Shown: positions 6,345 to 15,642, counted from the stretch's first letter. The stretch is 49,851 nucleotides of DNA from Komagataeibacter sp. FXV3 (GCF_015155755.1 NZ_VWPI01000067.1:1-49851), one strand, 5' to 3'. Numbers and translations: made by a program. Notes: generated from the letters alone by a model not told the origin.

Positions 6345-7237
6345 CCGGGGACAGCGATCAGCTTTTTGAAGAAGCCGTCATCCGCTGGATTACCGAAGTG
6401 CTGGCAACCTCGGTCAAGCCCCAGACCATGCGACGCTACACCATCTCAATCCGCAGTCTGGAAGATACATTCAAGGGCGTTCGTGTGCGCGACATCACCA
6501 CGCGCCTGATTTCCAATTTCGTATCCAGCCGGTCAGGCAGCGTGACCAATGCTACGATTCGCCGAGACCTGACTGCCCTTTCCCGCCTGCTGTCGGCCTG
6601 CGTGGCGTGGGGCTGGATCACCAGCAACCCGGCCCTGTCCTTTGACCGCACGATCATCCGCGAACGGCGCGATCCGATTACGCCGCCCTGCCCGGATTCG
6701 GTGGCGCGGTTCAGGGCCGCCTGTCCACCCGGCATGGCCGCGATTCTCGATCTTCTGGAACAGACGGGCATGCGGGAAAATGAAGCTGTCAGCCTGACGG
6801 GAGATAACGTGGACCATGAACGCCAACAGATCCGACTGCTCCGCACCAAGACGAGTCGGCCACGCACGATCGCATGGGTCACGCCAGGTGGAGACGCAAC
6901 CGCGTTGCTGGAGCAAGCACCTCTTACCGGTTGCCTGTTCCCGAACCGGTATGGAAAGCCTTATCGAAATGCGGCCTCAAACTATGGACAGGTCATGCGC
7001 CGGGTGATGGCGCGATGCGAAGTCGAGAGCATCTCCTTCACCCGCTTTCGTATCCATGACCTCCGCCATGCCTTCGCTATCCGTTGGCTCAAGGCAGGCG
7101 GCGACATCTACCGTTTGAGCCGCCATCTGGGACACACATCGGTCAAGACAACTGAAATCTACCTGTCGGCCCTTACGGCGGATGAACTGGACCGGGTAAT
7201 GCATGTCGGCACAAAAGACGGCACAGTAACCACATGA
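6152..7237 (+). CDS. int: Tyrosine site-specific recombinase (phage-type integrase)
   Basis: A 361-residue protein when started at the ATG 6152. The arm-binding part is RTNANIYLRGKTYWGRLQIA, then a core-binding SAM-like domain (about 70-165), then the catalytic domain. Catalytic residues are visible: Arg near 208 (TGMRENEA), HDLRH near 303, LGH near 326 and the nucleophile Tyr near 336 (TTEIYLSAL). It overlaps the excisionase-like gene by 193 bases in a different frame. A later start, such as the TTG near 6178, would shorten the overlap only slightly. It catalyses integration and excision of the element, presumably at the adjacent tRNA-Ser. It is the last gene of the repressor-controlled operon. 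Confidence 0.9.
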   Translation: MDQQSGGPGLSGRTNANIYLRGKTYWGRLQIAGREHRSSLRTADPREARRRLKQWKTELEREAVTGDSDQLFEEAVIRWITEVLATSVKPQTMRRYTISIRSLEDTFKGVRVRDITTRLISNFVSSRSGSVTNATIRRDLTALSRLLSACVAWGWITSNPALSFDRTIIRERRDPITPPCPDSVARFRAACPPGMAAILDLLEQTGMRENEAVSLTGDNVDHERQQIRLLRTKTSRPRTIAWVTPGGDATALLEQAPLTGCLFPNRYGKPYRNAASNYGQVMRRVMARCEVESISFTRFRIHDLRHAFAIRWLKAGGDIYRLSRHLGHTSVKTTEIYLSALTADELDRVMHVGTKDGTVTT

Positions 7238-7303
7238 ATGCAGCGGTTTTTGTGCATGGTAACATCTAGACGGCGGCGGAATACCTAGCTAAACAGACGA
7301 TAT

Positions 7304-7393
<90 letters not shown>

Positions 7394-7589
7394 CATTCCC
7401 TGAAAATATGATGCCGTCACAATGCCGCGCACCCATCAAACGATGACGTGACAGTAGTGATATTCCATACGGGAATGGCCTGTTCCATCATACGGATGCC
7501 AGATCCCTCCCCCCTTTCCTGCGCCGCGAACCATGGGTCCGCCGTCCCTGCACTGCCCCATGATCCGTACCACAGGCTGCGGACGACAC

Positions 7590-7618
7590 GGGCGCAGGCA
7601 CATACGTTGCCTGCGCCC
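7590..7618 (-). terminator. Strong hairpin after bcsAB, probable terminator
   Basis: GGGCGCAGGCA (7590-7600) and TGCCTGCGCCC (7608-7618) form a perfect 11-base-pair stem with a seven-base loop, eight bases beyond the bcsAB stop. There is no T-run, so termination may need Rho, or the hairpin may only protect the 3' end. The rest of the 7394-7625 gap shows nothing recognisable. Confidence 0.5.
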
Positions 7619-7625
7619 CGCCCGA

Positions 7626-10600
7626 TCAGTCTTCAGATGCATGTTCCGCCATGCGTACCGCTTCATCGGCCTCGGCCTGTTCACGCACCCGTCGGCGCGC
7701 CCGGGCCCGCAGCCACAGCCATGCGCCAGTTCCCAGCATGATCGCGCCCGTCACACCACACAGGTACATCAGGATCGGGTGCCGCGACAGGAACCAGTCC
7801 ACCCACATCCACAGCGGCAACCTGCCCACCGTATAGGTGGGCGATGTGCGATAGGTCGTGAATTTGTCACCGTTCTTCAGCACCAGGTCACCCTGCAGGC
7901 TGGACAGGGCCTTGCGGTCATGCAGGCTGGTGACCAGGTCATGGATATGCGCGCCATCATCCCCCAGCAGCGCCAGAACAGAACGATGGCTTGCATAGGG
8001 GGATTCCGCCCCGATCATCATCGCGGCGTTGCGCACCGGGGCATTCAGGTTGGCGGTCACCCCATTGCGCAGTCCGCTGCCGTCACGGTCCTGGAACATG
8101 TACCAGATACCCTGCAGCCCCATATCCTGACCGACATGGATATGGCCATCGTCAATCTGGTATGCCGAACGTGACAGCAGGGAAGTTGCCGCCCCCATCT
8201 GCCCCACTGGCGCCAGCAGGATGATATCGCCCGAAGGCGGATTCTGCGCGATATCCGCCGTCGTGGCAAAATGCACCCCTGCGGCGGGATACCATGTCAC
8301 CGATCCCATGAAGCCCATCAGGTCAAGATAGGCCCCGATCGTGTCGGTATCCGGCGTGGGCGGCAAAACCACCGTGGTTTCCCCAAGGTCGGCCATGCGC
8401 GAAAACGGAAACCCGATTTCAGAAAAATAGGAGAGGTTGGGCAGGGTCGCGAAATGCACCCCGCGCCGGAAATCCAGCACGGAATCCGAATCAATCCCCA
8501 GACGCAGGTTATCGGGCGTACGGCGACAGGCTCCACGGTCCACCGGACGGGTATCAAAGTTGAACTGCAGGTCATTTTGCCCAAACAGAAGCCATGACGG
8601 TAGCGCCGTGACGTGCCCCACCGCGCCTGCATGCTGGGTAACCATCCGTTCCGACCACATGCGCCACAGGCTGTTGCCCAGCAGCGAATAGCTTTGCAGG
8701 TAGGAGTTGTTGAGACTGACATCCAGACGGGACGCGCTGATATCCACCACCGGGTTATCCGGCGTGCGCACCCACAGATCCATCAGGAAAGGCAGGCCAT
8801 GCCACGTATACAGGTCGGGCGGCAGGTGAAACGGCACATGCAGCGTACCGGGCGCAAACCCGCCAGCCTGCAGGTCGCCCGCTGTCACCAGTTCACCAAA
8901 GCGCACCGGGCGATCCGTCGGGATGAAAGCTGGTGCATCATATGGCGCGCGGGGGCGCAGGGTAACATCCTGCACCACGGCAGATGACATGTTGCCCAGC
9001 GTATCGGGCGAAAACACCAGCGCACGGGCCGCGACCTCAACCTCGTGCGGCGTGCGCCCGGTTACGATCAGGACGGTGCCCCACCTGTCATTGGGATTGG
9101 CGATTTCCAGCAGCGTCGGGCCAGCAGGCATGTGTCCCTGGTCATCAACAGGAATATTCTGCCCGATTTCAATGGCATTGCCCGATGCCGGCATGCTGCG
9201 CGACACGGGAAAAGATAGCAGGCGCGAGTCAGCCAGCTTGCCGAACCATGAGGCGACAAGCCCCCCCGCGCGCATGATGTCCTCCCCCGGTGATGACGCG
9301 GGCATGACCACCGGCACCCGCATGGCCACCTTCAGATTGGGATCGAAAAAGGGTACCGGCAACCGACTCAGGTCACGTTCGGGCACGATCCGCGCCGTGG
9401 TCAGGGTAATGCTGGACTGATCCGATATCTGGGCCCACAGCACGTCATTGTACAGGTCGTTGCAGTCACGCCTGTATTCACCGGCAAAATGGAAATTGAG
9501 CTTGTTGTCACCCGTGAAATAAAGCGGATCGACCTCGATTTCCATCGGACCGAAGGTCGGGTGCGTGGGATCGATGCGGATCGTGCCGACATACTGTTCA
9601 TTCAGGGTGACGGTCAGCGCCGTGGCTTCGGGCAGCAGCGAGGGCGAAATCGCCCCTGACAGTTTCAGCGTTGCATGGGTCACCACGCGGTTGGCCGGCA
9701 CCACCACGTCAATACCCTGCAATGGTGAAAAACCACGCAGGGTCAGGGGGCCGTTTTCAAGGCCAAGGTCATGAAACGGAATGGTGCGCGTAATTTCGGT
9801 ATCGGCCACCCGGTCCGCCAGCCTGGGGTCCGCCACACTGCCCACGGGCGGGATATCGCCACTGTTGGTATCGCCCAGCGGGGTCAGGCGCGACACGCCC
9901 GTCGTACTGTAAACCGGTGGGGATACAGGCGGCGCGGCGACAGGTGCCACGGCTGCCGGCGGCACGGGCGGGGGGGAGACGGGCTCCTGCGCCCGTGCGG
10001 GCGTCATCACCGACAGCAACATGCCCATCCCTGCCGCCATCATGGTCACGCCATAGCCAATGCCCCGATGGACAGGCGGCACCACAAGGCTCTTTTTTTC
10101 CAGCGTTTCTTCCTTGTGCACGCTTTCATCACTTTCTTCAGATTCCTGCGCCGGGCTGAGATCCCACAGGTAAGGCGGGGACAGAAGGCCGCCTATGCTT
10201 TTTATGACCTGATATATGCTGTTCAACGGTCGGTCATCCTTGAAATCGGCCCAGTTATGCCATGCATCGCTTCGACCGAATACAAAGCTGACAATCTGGC
10301 GTTCCTGCTCCAGCGTTTCATTTTTCCATTGCAGATGCAGCCACGAACCACGCTGCCCGAGAATGGTGGCAGGCACCGCCACCTCGATCCCGTCATCGGG
10401 CTTGCTGTACCGCAGGATGATGTCCATCGGGGTCTCAAGCTGTGTCGACAGGTTGAGGGTTACCCCCGCCCCACCCAGCGAAATATCCGTCGTATGGGCA
10501 TGATATGCCGCGCCATCGGCAAAACAGACCTCGACAGGCAGCTTGGCCCGCACGCGGGGCTTGTGCCGGATCTGTCGCGTCTCGCGCCCCACCGCGATGG

Positions 10601-12323
10601 ACGCCAGCACCACGATCAGGCTGATGGTGATCCATAACGTGTTGAGCAAGAAGGACTGGAACGCCAGTTTCTGATGGTACTGGAAAATCATGCCCAGTAT
10701 GCCGCGCACCATTCCCGCAAACAGGATCAGCGCCATGATGGCGTTGGGGTACACCGCGCTGAAATCGAAATACCCGCGCGCCAGAAGCCCGCCCTTGTCC
10801 GTCACGTTGAACTTGCCCTTGTGCGGCTGCAGCAGGGTGACGATGGTGATGCGGATAAGGAACAGCGCGAGCGAGGTCTCGTAAATCTCGCTCCAGAAGG
10901 AATAGCGCCACCGCCCCTCGATCCGGGACAGGGTCATGATGGAATGGAAAATATGCGGCAGCGCATAGACCATGATGGCAAAGGGGGATGCCGCGATGAT
11001 GTTCTGCCCGAAAAACAGGAACCCCAGCGGTGAGACAAGGAAGGTTACCCGTGGGATGGCAAACAGGAAGTGCGACATGGCCGACAGGTAGCACAGCCGC
11101 TGTTCCCACCGCAGGCCACCGCCCATCAGGGGGTTGTCCAGCCGCATGATCTGCAGCATGCCACGCGCCCAGCGCACGCGCTGGCCGATATGCAGGATCA
11201 GCCGTTCGGTGGCCAGTCCACCGGCCAATGGCTGGCACAGATAGGCCGTCCCCCACCCCTTGCGCTGCATCTTCAGCGCGGTATGGGCATCTTCCGTAAC
11301 CGTTTCGGTCGCGAAGCCGCCGACACTCAGCAGCGCCGAACGGCGGATGGCGGCACATGAACCGCAGAAGAATGTCGCATCCCAGAAATCATTGCCATCC
11401 TGCACCAGCCCATAGAACATGTTGCCTTCAGGCGGTACGTCATAGCCCGCGGCAAGGTTGCGCTGGAACGGATCGGGGGAATAGAAATGGTGCGGCGTCT
11501 GCAGCAGCGCCAGCTTGGGATCCGCCACCATCCAGCCAATGGTCTTGAGCAGGAAGGACCGGGTGGGCACATGGTCACAATCGAAAATGACCACGAACTC
11601 CCCCTTGGTGATCTTCATCGCGTGATTGAGGTTGCCGGCCTTGGCGTGGTTGTTCTCTGAACGGATGATGTAACCCGCGCCGGATTCCCTTGCAAAATCG
11701 TAAAAGGACTTCCGCCGCCCGTCATCCAGGATATAGACATTCAGCTTATCTGCGGGCCAGTGCAGGTCCATCGCCCCCAGTACGGTCGAACGCACCAGTT
11801 CCAGATCCTCGTTATAGGATGGGACATAGACATCCACCACCGGCCACTCATCGGTGTTGTCCGGAAGGTTGTGCGGCTTGCGGCCCAGGGGCCATGACAT
11901 CTGGAAATAGCTCAGGCACAGGGTGGACAGCGCGTATCCCTCAGCCAGAAGCAGGGCGATCGACATGACAATCTGCAGCGGACCGGTGAACTGCACCGTG
12001 CTGCCCAGCCGCCAGATCAGGTAACGGAAGGACACGAACAGGGACAGCATCATGAGGATGCAGGTAACGTGCCGTCCCTTCTTGCGGTTAAGGAAGAAGA
12101 ACAGGCTGATCGTGCCAATGGAAATATAGGCCTGCTGTGCGGGCGCAAGGGTAACGTCGCCAACAGACAGGCAGAGAAACGCCCCACCCGTCAGCAGGAA
12201 GCAGACAAGCCACTTCGTCCTGCGCGGCGTGGCCATGAACGCTTTGCCGCCCCACTTCAGCCACAATTCCCTTAGCATATTTTGCAACCAGACCGACCTG
12301 AATAAAAACCTGCTGATACGCAT
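7626..12323 (-). CDS. bcsAB: Fused cellulose synthase BcsA-BcsB (orphan, without bcsC/bcsD)
   Basis: A 1565-residue inner-membrane protein that polymerises UDP-glucose into beta-1,4-glucan. N-terminal membrane segments precede a GT2 domain with the family motifs YILDDG (near 198), FDCDH (near 249), TED (near 342) and QRVRW (near 380). A C-terminal PilZ domain follows (RHKPR near 585 and DISLGG), which binds cyclic-di-GMP. An Ala-rich hydrophobic segment ending TPARA-Q near 775 resembles an internal signal-peptide site before the periplasmic BcsB half. One membrane helix anchors the C-terminus (HPILMYLCGVTGAIMLG). Alternative starts exist at residues 16 and 30. No bcsZ, ccpA, bcsC, bcsD, bcsX or bcsY neighbour is present. 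It therefore resembles the stand-alone extra bcsAB copies described in Komagataeibacter; which numbered paralogue it is cannot be decided here. Confidence 0.93.
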   Translation of the reverse strand: MRISRFLFRSVWLQNMLRELWLKWGGKAFMATPRRTKWLVCFLLTGGAFLCLSVGDVTLAPAQQAYISIGTISLFFFLNRKKGRHVTCILMMLSLFVSFRYLIWRLGSTVQFTGPLQIVMSIALLLAEGYALSTLCLSYFQMSWPLGRKPHNLPDNTDEWPVVDVYVPSYNEDLELVRSTVLGAMDLHWPADKLNVYILDDGRRKSFYDFARESGAGYIIRSENNHAKAGNLNHAMKITKGEFVVIFDCDHVPTRSFLLKTIGWMVADPKLALLQTPHHFYSPDPFQRNLAAGYDVPPEGNMFYGLVQDGNDFWDATFFCGSCAAIRRSALLSVGGFATETVTEDAHTALKMQRKGWGTAYLCQPLAGGLATERLILHIGQRVRWARGMLQIMRLDNPLMGGGLRWEQRLCYLSAMSHFLFAIPRVTFLVSPLGFLFFGQNIIAASPFAIMVYALPHIFHSIMTLSRIEGRWRYSFWSEIYETSLALFLIRITIVTLLQPHKGKFNVTDKGGLLARGYFDFSAVYPNAIMALILFAGMVRGILGMIFQYHQKLAFQSFLLNTLWITISLIVVLASIAVGRETRQIRHKPRVRAKLPVEVCFADGAAYHAHTTDISLGGAGVTLNLSTQLETPMDIILRYSKPDDGIEVAVPATILGQRGSWLHLQWKNETLEQERQIVSFVFGRSDAWHNWADFKDDRPLNSIYQVIKSIGGLLSPPYLWDLSPAQESEESDESVHKEETLEKKSLVVPPVHRGIGYGVTMMAAGMGMLLSVMTPARAQEPVSPPPVPPAAVAPVAAPPVSPPVYSTTGVSRLTPLGDTNSGDIPPVGSVADPRLADRVADTEITRTIPFHDLGLENGPLTLRGFSPLQGIDVVVPANRVVTHATLKLSGAISPSLLPEATALTVTLNEQYVGTIRIDPTHPTFGPMEIEVDPLYFTGDNKLNFHFAGEYRRDCNDLYNDVLWAQISDQSSITLTTARIVPERDLSRLPVPFFDPNLKVAMRVPVVMPASSPGEDIMRAGGLVASWFGKLADSRLLSFPVSRSMPASGNAIEIGQNIPVDDQGHMPAGPTLLEIANPNDRWGTVLIVTGRTPHEVEVAARALVFSPDTLGNMSSAVVQDVTLRPRAPYDAPAFIPTDRPVRFGELVTAGDLQAGGFAPGTLHVPFHLPPDLYTWHGLPFLMDLWVRTPDNPVVDISASRLDVSLNNSYLQSYSLLGNSLWRMWSERMVTQHAGAVGHVTALPSWLLFGQNDLQFNFDTRPVDRGACRRTPDNLRLGIDSDSVLDFRRGVHFATLPNLSYFSEIGFPFSRMADLGETTVVLPPTPDTDTIGAYLDLMGFMGSVTWYPAAGVHFATTADIAQNPPSGDIILLAPVGQMGAATSLLSRSAYQIDDGHIHVGQDMGLQGIWYMFQDRDGSGLRNGVTANLNAPVRNAAMMIGAESPYASHRSVLALLGDDGAHIHDLVTSLHDRKALSSLQGDLVLKNGDKFTTYRTSPTYTVGRLPLWMWVDWFLSRHPILMYLCGVTGAIMLGTGAWLWLRARARRRVREQAEADEAVRMAEHASED

Positions 12324-12662
12324 GCATGCAACAGACGCGCCAGGACATTTTACTGACCATTATTGCGCCCCGCGCCAGGCACGATTTATTCCTTATGGCA
12401 AAAAGTTCCGCTTAAAAGGTATCTCTTTCCTGTGATTTCCTTAATGGGAAGGCACATTAAATGACGTGCCGTCGGGACCGCAAGGCATTATGTGGAATAC
12501 GGATTTATTTTCAGGTGTCAGTTAAAAAAACAGGTATCGTGCGCCGCATACAATAACGACCCGACAAAAAACATGAATACATTTTACATAATAAATAATG
12601 CAATATGATTTATTATGTAAAATATCCTGTTTTACATATGAACGGACAGTCTGCGACAGACG
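12324..12662. other. Intergenic region upstream of bcsAB
   Basis: An AT-rich stretch between the bcsAB start and the terminator of rhlE. It must hold the bcsAB promoter, but no clear -35/-10 pair could be chosen. Its main structure is the long inverted repeat at 12581-12623, listed separately. No good Shine-Dalgarno precedes the bcsAB ATG at 12323. Confidence 0.6.
12581..12623. repeat. Perfect 16-base AT-rich inverted repeat
   Basis: The arm at 12581-12596 (ATTTTACATAATAAAT) is exactly complementary to 12608-12623, with an 11-base spacer. TTTTACATA recurs as a partial third copy at 12630-12638. The repeat is 258 bases upstream of the bcsAB start and is far more AT-rich than its surroundings. 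It could be an operator for a dimeric regulator, a cruciform, or the scar of a lost mobile element. Confidence 0.8.
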
Positions 12663-12695
12663 AAAAAAGGCACCCGATCCATCGGACCGGATGCC
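12663..12695 (-). terminator. Rho-independent terminator of the RNA helicase gene
   Basis: Two 12-base arms (12669-12680 and 12684-12695) pair with two mismatches around a three-base loop. On the minus strand they are followed by six T residues. The hairpin begins 27 bases after the helicase stop codon. Confidence 0.85.
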
Positions 12696-12721
12696 TTGTT
12701 CATTCTGTCATACGTGTGGTG

Positions 12722-14059
12722 TCAGACCGCGCGGCGACCCGCGCCACCGGAACGGCCACCGCCACCGGGACGACCGCCACGGCCACCACCGGGCGGACGA
12801 CCGCCACCGGCGGGACGACCACCACCACCGGGACGCCCGCCGCCGGAACGGCCACCGCCGCCCCCACGGCCGCGACCACCGCCACCCAGCACGGGCGGAC
12901 GCATGGTGGAATTCTCGGCTGATTCCGAATGGTAAGGATGTTCGGACACAACCGGGATCTTCTTGCCGATATTCTTTTCAATATCACGCAGCCATGCGCG
13001 CTGTTCCGCATCACACAGGGAAACGGCCCAGCCTTCACGCCCGGCGCGCGCCGTGCGGCCAATGCGGTGGACATAGCTTTCGGGAACGTTGGGCAGGTCG
13101 TAGTTGAACACGTGGGTCACGTCATCCACGTCAATACCACGGGCCGCGATGTCGGTCGCCACCAGCACCTTCACGTTGCCGGAACGGAAACCCGACATGG
13201 CGCGTTCACGCGCGCCCTGCGACTTGTTGCCATGAATGGCTTCAGCCGTGATGCCGTGTTCGCTCAGGAAGGCCGCGACCTTGTTGGCTTCATGCTTCAT
13301 CAGCGTGAACACCACGGCGCGTTCGACCTTGGGCGAGTCCACCAGCAGCTTCAGCGCCTCGCGCTTGTTGCCGGTATCGACAAACATCACCGCCTGGCGG
13401 ATACGGTCCACCGTGCTGGACGGCGGCGTGACCTGCACGGTGGCGGGGTCACGCAGCAGGCCGTGCGCCAGATCCGAAATGGTCTTGGGCATGGTGGCCG
13501 AGAACAGCAGTGTCTGGCGATCGGTCGGCAGGGCGGCGACAATCTTGCGGATATCGCGCACGAAGCCCATGTCCAGCATGCGGTCGGCTTCGTCCAGTAC
13601 CAGGACCTCAAGCCCGGACAGGTCGACATGCCCCTGCCCCATCAGGTCCAGCAGGCGGCCGGGGGCGGCAACCAGCACGTCCACGCCGCGGCGCAGGGCC
13701 TCGATCTGGCGTCCCTGCCCCACGCCACCAAACACGACAGCGTGGCTGAAGCGCATGTGGCGGGCATAGGATGCGAAGCTTTCCCCGATCTGGGATGCCA
13801 GTTCGCGGGTCGGCGCCAGTACCAGCGCGCGCGCGCCCTTTGGGTGGGCACGGCCTTTTTCACGGAAAAGACGGTCAAGGATTGGCAGCGCGAAGGCCGC
13901 GGTCTTGCCCGTTCCGGTCTGTGCCAGCCCCAGCAGGTCACGCCCTTCCAGCAGATAGGGAATGGCGCCGGCCTGAATGGGGGTGGGCGTGGCGTAGCCT
14001 TCCTCGTCCAGTGCCCGCAGCAGCGGCTCTGCAAGATGAAGATCGGCAAACGTTGTCAT
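12722..14059 (-). CDS. rhlE: DEAD-box ATP-dependent RNA helicase, RhlE type, with an RGG/Gly-rich tail
   Basis: A 445-residue protein starting [14 protein letters not shown]; the start is fixed by an AGGAGG Shine-Dalgarno (an upstream in-frame start at 14149 lacks one). Motifs in order: Q motif ([14 protein letters not shown]), [18 protein letters not shown] ([11 protein letters not shown]), [14 protein letters not shown] and HRIGRTAR. The last 60 or so residues are almost only Gly, Arg and Pro ([26 protein letters not shown]), a disordered RNA-binding tail. Expected role: unwinding structured RNA in ribosome assembly or mRNA decay. It is transcribed alone, with its own terminator. Confidence 0.92.
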   Translation of the reverse strand: MTTFADLHLAEPLLRALDEEGYATPTPIQAGAIPYLLEGRDLLGLAQTGTGKTAAFALPILDRLFREKGRAHPKGARALVLAPTRELASQIGESFASYARHMRFSHAVVFGGVGQGRQIEALRRGVDVLVAAPGRLLDLMGQGHVDLSGLEVLVLDEADRMLDMGFVRDIRKIVAALPTDRQTLLFSATMPKTISDLAHGLLRDPATVQVTPPSSTVDRIRQAVMFVDTGNKREALKLLVDSPKVERAVVFTLMKHEANKVAAFLSEHGITAEAIHGNKSQGARERAMSGFRSGNVKVLVATDIAARGIDVDDVTHVFNYDLPNVPESYVHRIGRTARAGREGWAVSLCDAEQRAWLRDIEKNIGKKIPVVSEHPYHSESAENSTMRPPVLGGGGRGRGGGGGRSGGGRPGGGGRPAGGGRPPGGGRGGRPGGGGRSGGAGRRAV

Positions 14060-14388
14060 GAATGGCGCCTCCTGGCGCAAAAAAACAGGGCCGTGGGGCG
14101 TGCAGGAACCTGCATGCCCGGATGGCGAACTGACAGACATACCCGACACCGGCCCTTATATGCACGGGGGCACTCGGTCTGTCGTCGCAAGGATATCATG
14201 TAAGGAATAAAGGCCGGTCCAGTCTGCTTCTGTTCGTGTCCCCCGCGTCAAGGACACGTGCAATCAAACCAGCACAAGGAACAGGCGCGGTCCGTTCCCA
14301 AGCCTGAGGCTGTATATTGTTACGGGGGGAACCGCAAGCTTTTTCATGCAGCCCCCGCCTTATGCCCGCCCGTCACGGGCGGCCCGGT
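14060..14388. other. Intergenic region between the helicase and nitroreductase genes
   Basis: A 329-base stretch without a convincing gene. It contains the hairpin CCGCCCG-TCA-CGGGCGG at 14366-14382, six bases after the nitroreductase stop, which probably ends that transcript although no T-run follows. The rest must carry the helicase promoter and a leader. I saw no RNA gene. Confidence 0.5.
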
Positions 14389-15018
14389 TCACGACGGGGG
14401 AAAACGGTCGGTCAGGATGACTTCGCCATCGGGCAGCTTGCCCACGCGCGGCGCGGCCTGTTCCACGCCCTTGCCAATGACGACAAACATCGCCACCACA
14501 TGGTCCGCCGGCAGGTTGATCAGGCGCCCCACCGCGTCATAATCGAACCCGTCCATGGGGCAGGACTGGTAGCCCATGGCGGTGGCGGCCAGCATGAGCG
14601 TCTGCGCCGCAAGGCCCGCGCTGCGCATGGTCTCGTCCTGCTGGACCCATTCTCGGCCTTCGTAATAGCTGCGGATCAGTTCCGCCATGCGCTGCTTCAC
14701 GTCCTCGGGCGCGCCATCGAAATAGCGGGCCGGGTCTTTTTTCCACGCATCGCGGTCGGCGCAGATCACGACCAGCGCGGAGGCATCGGTCACATCCGGC
14801 TGGTCCCACGCCACCTTGCGCAGCGCGCGGCGCAGGGCCGGGTCGCGCACCACCACGAAACGGCAGTGCTGGATATTGAAGGCAGAGGGCGCATGGCGTG
14901 CGGCCGCAAGCAGTTTGTGCAGATCCGCCGGGCTGATCTTGTGATCCGGGTCATAGGCCCGTATGGCGCGCCGGGTCCGGATGGCTTCAAGGGTATCCAA
15001 TGTCACGTCTCCCACCAT
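14389..15018 (-). CDS. Nitroreductase-family FMN oxidoreductase
   Basis: A 209-residue protein starting MVGDVTLDTLEAIRTRRAIR. The family marks are the N-terminal FMN-phosphate contact region (RTRRAIRAYD), HAPSAFNIQ, the central AGLAAQTLMLAATAMGYQSCPMDG and a C-terminal VVIGKG. Such enzymes reduce nitro compounds, quinones or other electrophiles using NAD(P)H; the substrate cannot be read from the sequence. It lies 10 bases after metW on the same strand, so it is probably the third gene of that transcript. Longer in-frame starts (to 15168) lie inside metW and lack ribosome sites. Confidence 0.85.
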   Translation of the reverse strand: MVGDVTLDTLEAIRTRRAIRAYDPDHKISPADLHKLLAAARHAPSAFNIQHCRFVVVRDPALRRALRKVAWDQPDVTDASALVVICADRDAWKKDPARYFDGAPEDVKQRMAELIRSYYEGREWVQQDETMRSAGLAAQTLMLAATAMGYQSCPMDGFDYDAVGRLINLPADHVVAMFVVIGKGVEQAAPRVGKLPDGEVILTDRFPPS

Positions 15019-15028
15019 GGCGACTTTG

Positions 15029-15640
15029 TTAACGGGGGGCGTCCTTGCGCCGTAACAGGAACAGCGCCTGTTCCCCGAACAGGTTGGCCAGCCGGATCGA
15101 ACGCCGCCATGGTGCGCGCTCGCCGTCTTCATCAACGGCCATCCACTGCTGGACAACATAACCCTCATCGCGACACAGCGTCAAAAAGTCGAGGATCGTG
15201 CACGGGTGGATATTGGGCGTGTCGTACCACGGCGTGCTCCATACGCTGGTCATGGGCATGCGCCCGCGCAGCAGAAGCTGCATGCGCAGCCGCCAGTGGC
15301 CGAAATTGGGGAATGACACGATGGCATACCGCCCGATGCGCAGCATCTGGCGCAGTACCTCCCGCGGGCGTTCGACCGCCTGCAGGGTGCGCTGCAGCAC
15401 CACGTAATCAAACGCATTGTCGGGGTAATGGACCAGATCATGGTCCGCATCCCCATGCATGACCGGCAGGCCGTGGGCGACGGAACGGGTGACCTCACGC
15501 ATGTCGATCTCGATCCCGCGCGCGTCACACCCGCTGTTGCGGAACAGGTAGTCCAGCAGCGCGCCATCGCCACTGCCCACATCCAGTACGCGGGTCCGGG
15601 GACGGATCATGCCCGCGATCAGGCGCTGGTCAAGCCGCAT
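15029..15640 (-). CDS. metW: Methionine biosynthesis protein MetW
   Basis: A 203-residue SAM-dependent methyltransferase-fold protein starting MRLDQRLIAGMI. Motif I is VLDVGSGDGALLDYL, followed by GIEID, HGDADHDL, FDYVVLQRTLQ and SFPNFGHWRLR, all typical of MetW. The start lies two bases after the metX stop, indicating translational coupling. In alpha-proteobacteria MetW is needed, with MetX, for homoserine acylation; direct partnership is known for the pair but is inferred here. Confidence 0.92.
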   Translation of the reverse strand: MRLDQRLIAGMIRPRTRVLDVGSGDGALLDYLFRNSGCDARGIEIDMREVTRSVAHGLPVMHGDADHDLVHYPDNAFDYVVLQRTLQAVERPREVLRQMLRIGRYAIVSFPNFGHWRLRMQLLLRGRMPMTSVWSTPWYDTPNIHPCTILDFLTLCRDEGYVVQQWMAVDEDGERAPWRRSIRLANLFGEQALFLLRRKDAPR

Positions 15641-15642
15641 GG

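Larger units (their letters stand above)
1..7303. mobile_element. Right-hand part of an integrated element (prophage remnant or satellite-like island) next to tRNA-Ser
   Basis: The stretch holds a divergent repressor/Cro pair, a possible phage-defence gene, a compact operon of small DNA-binding and unknown proteins, an excisionase-like gene and a tyrosine integrase that ends 66 bases before a tRNA-Ser gene. No capsid, tail, terminase, replication or conjugation gene is visible, but the left end is outside the window, so these could lie there. Part of the stretch (about 690-1815) is visibly AT-richer than the chromosome to the right. I infer an integrated mobile element whose right end lies between 7238 and 7303; no attachment repeat could be identified because the other end is missing. 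Confidence 0.8.

Noticed and set aside
12725-12900. The repetitive CCACCGCC tract considered as a CRISPR or tandem-repeat array
   Set aside because: It is in-frame coding sequence for the Gly/Arg-rich helicase tail, without uniform repeat or spacer units.
12929-14203. A 424-residue open frame opposite the RNA helicase
   Set aside because: Antisense to clear DEAD-box motifs; no Shine-Dalgarno.
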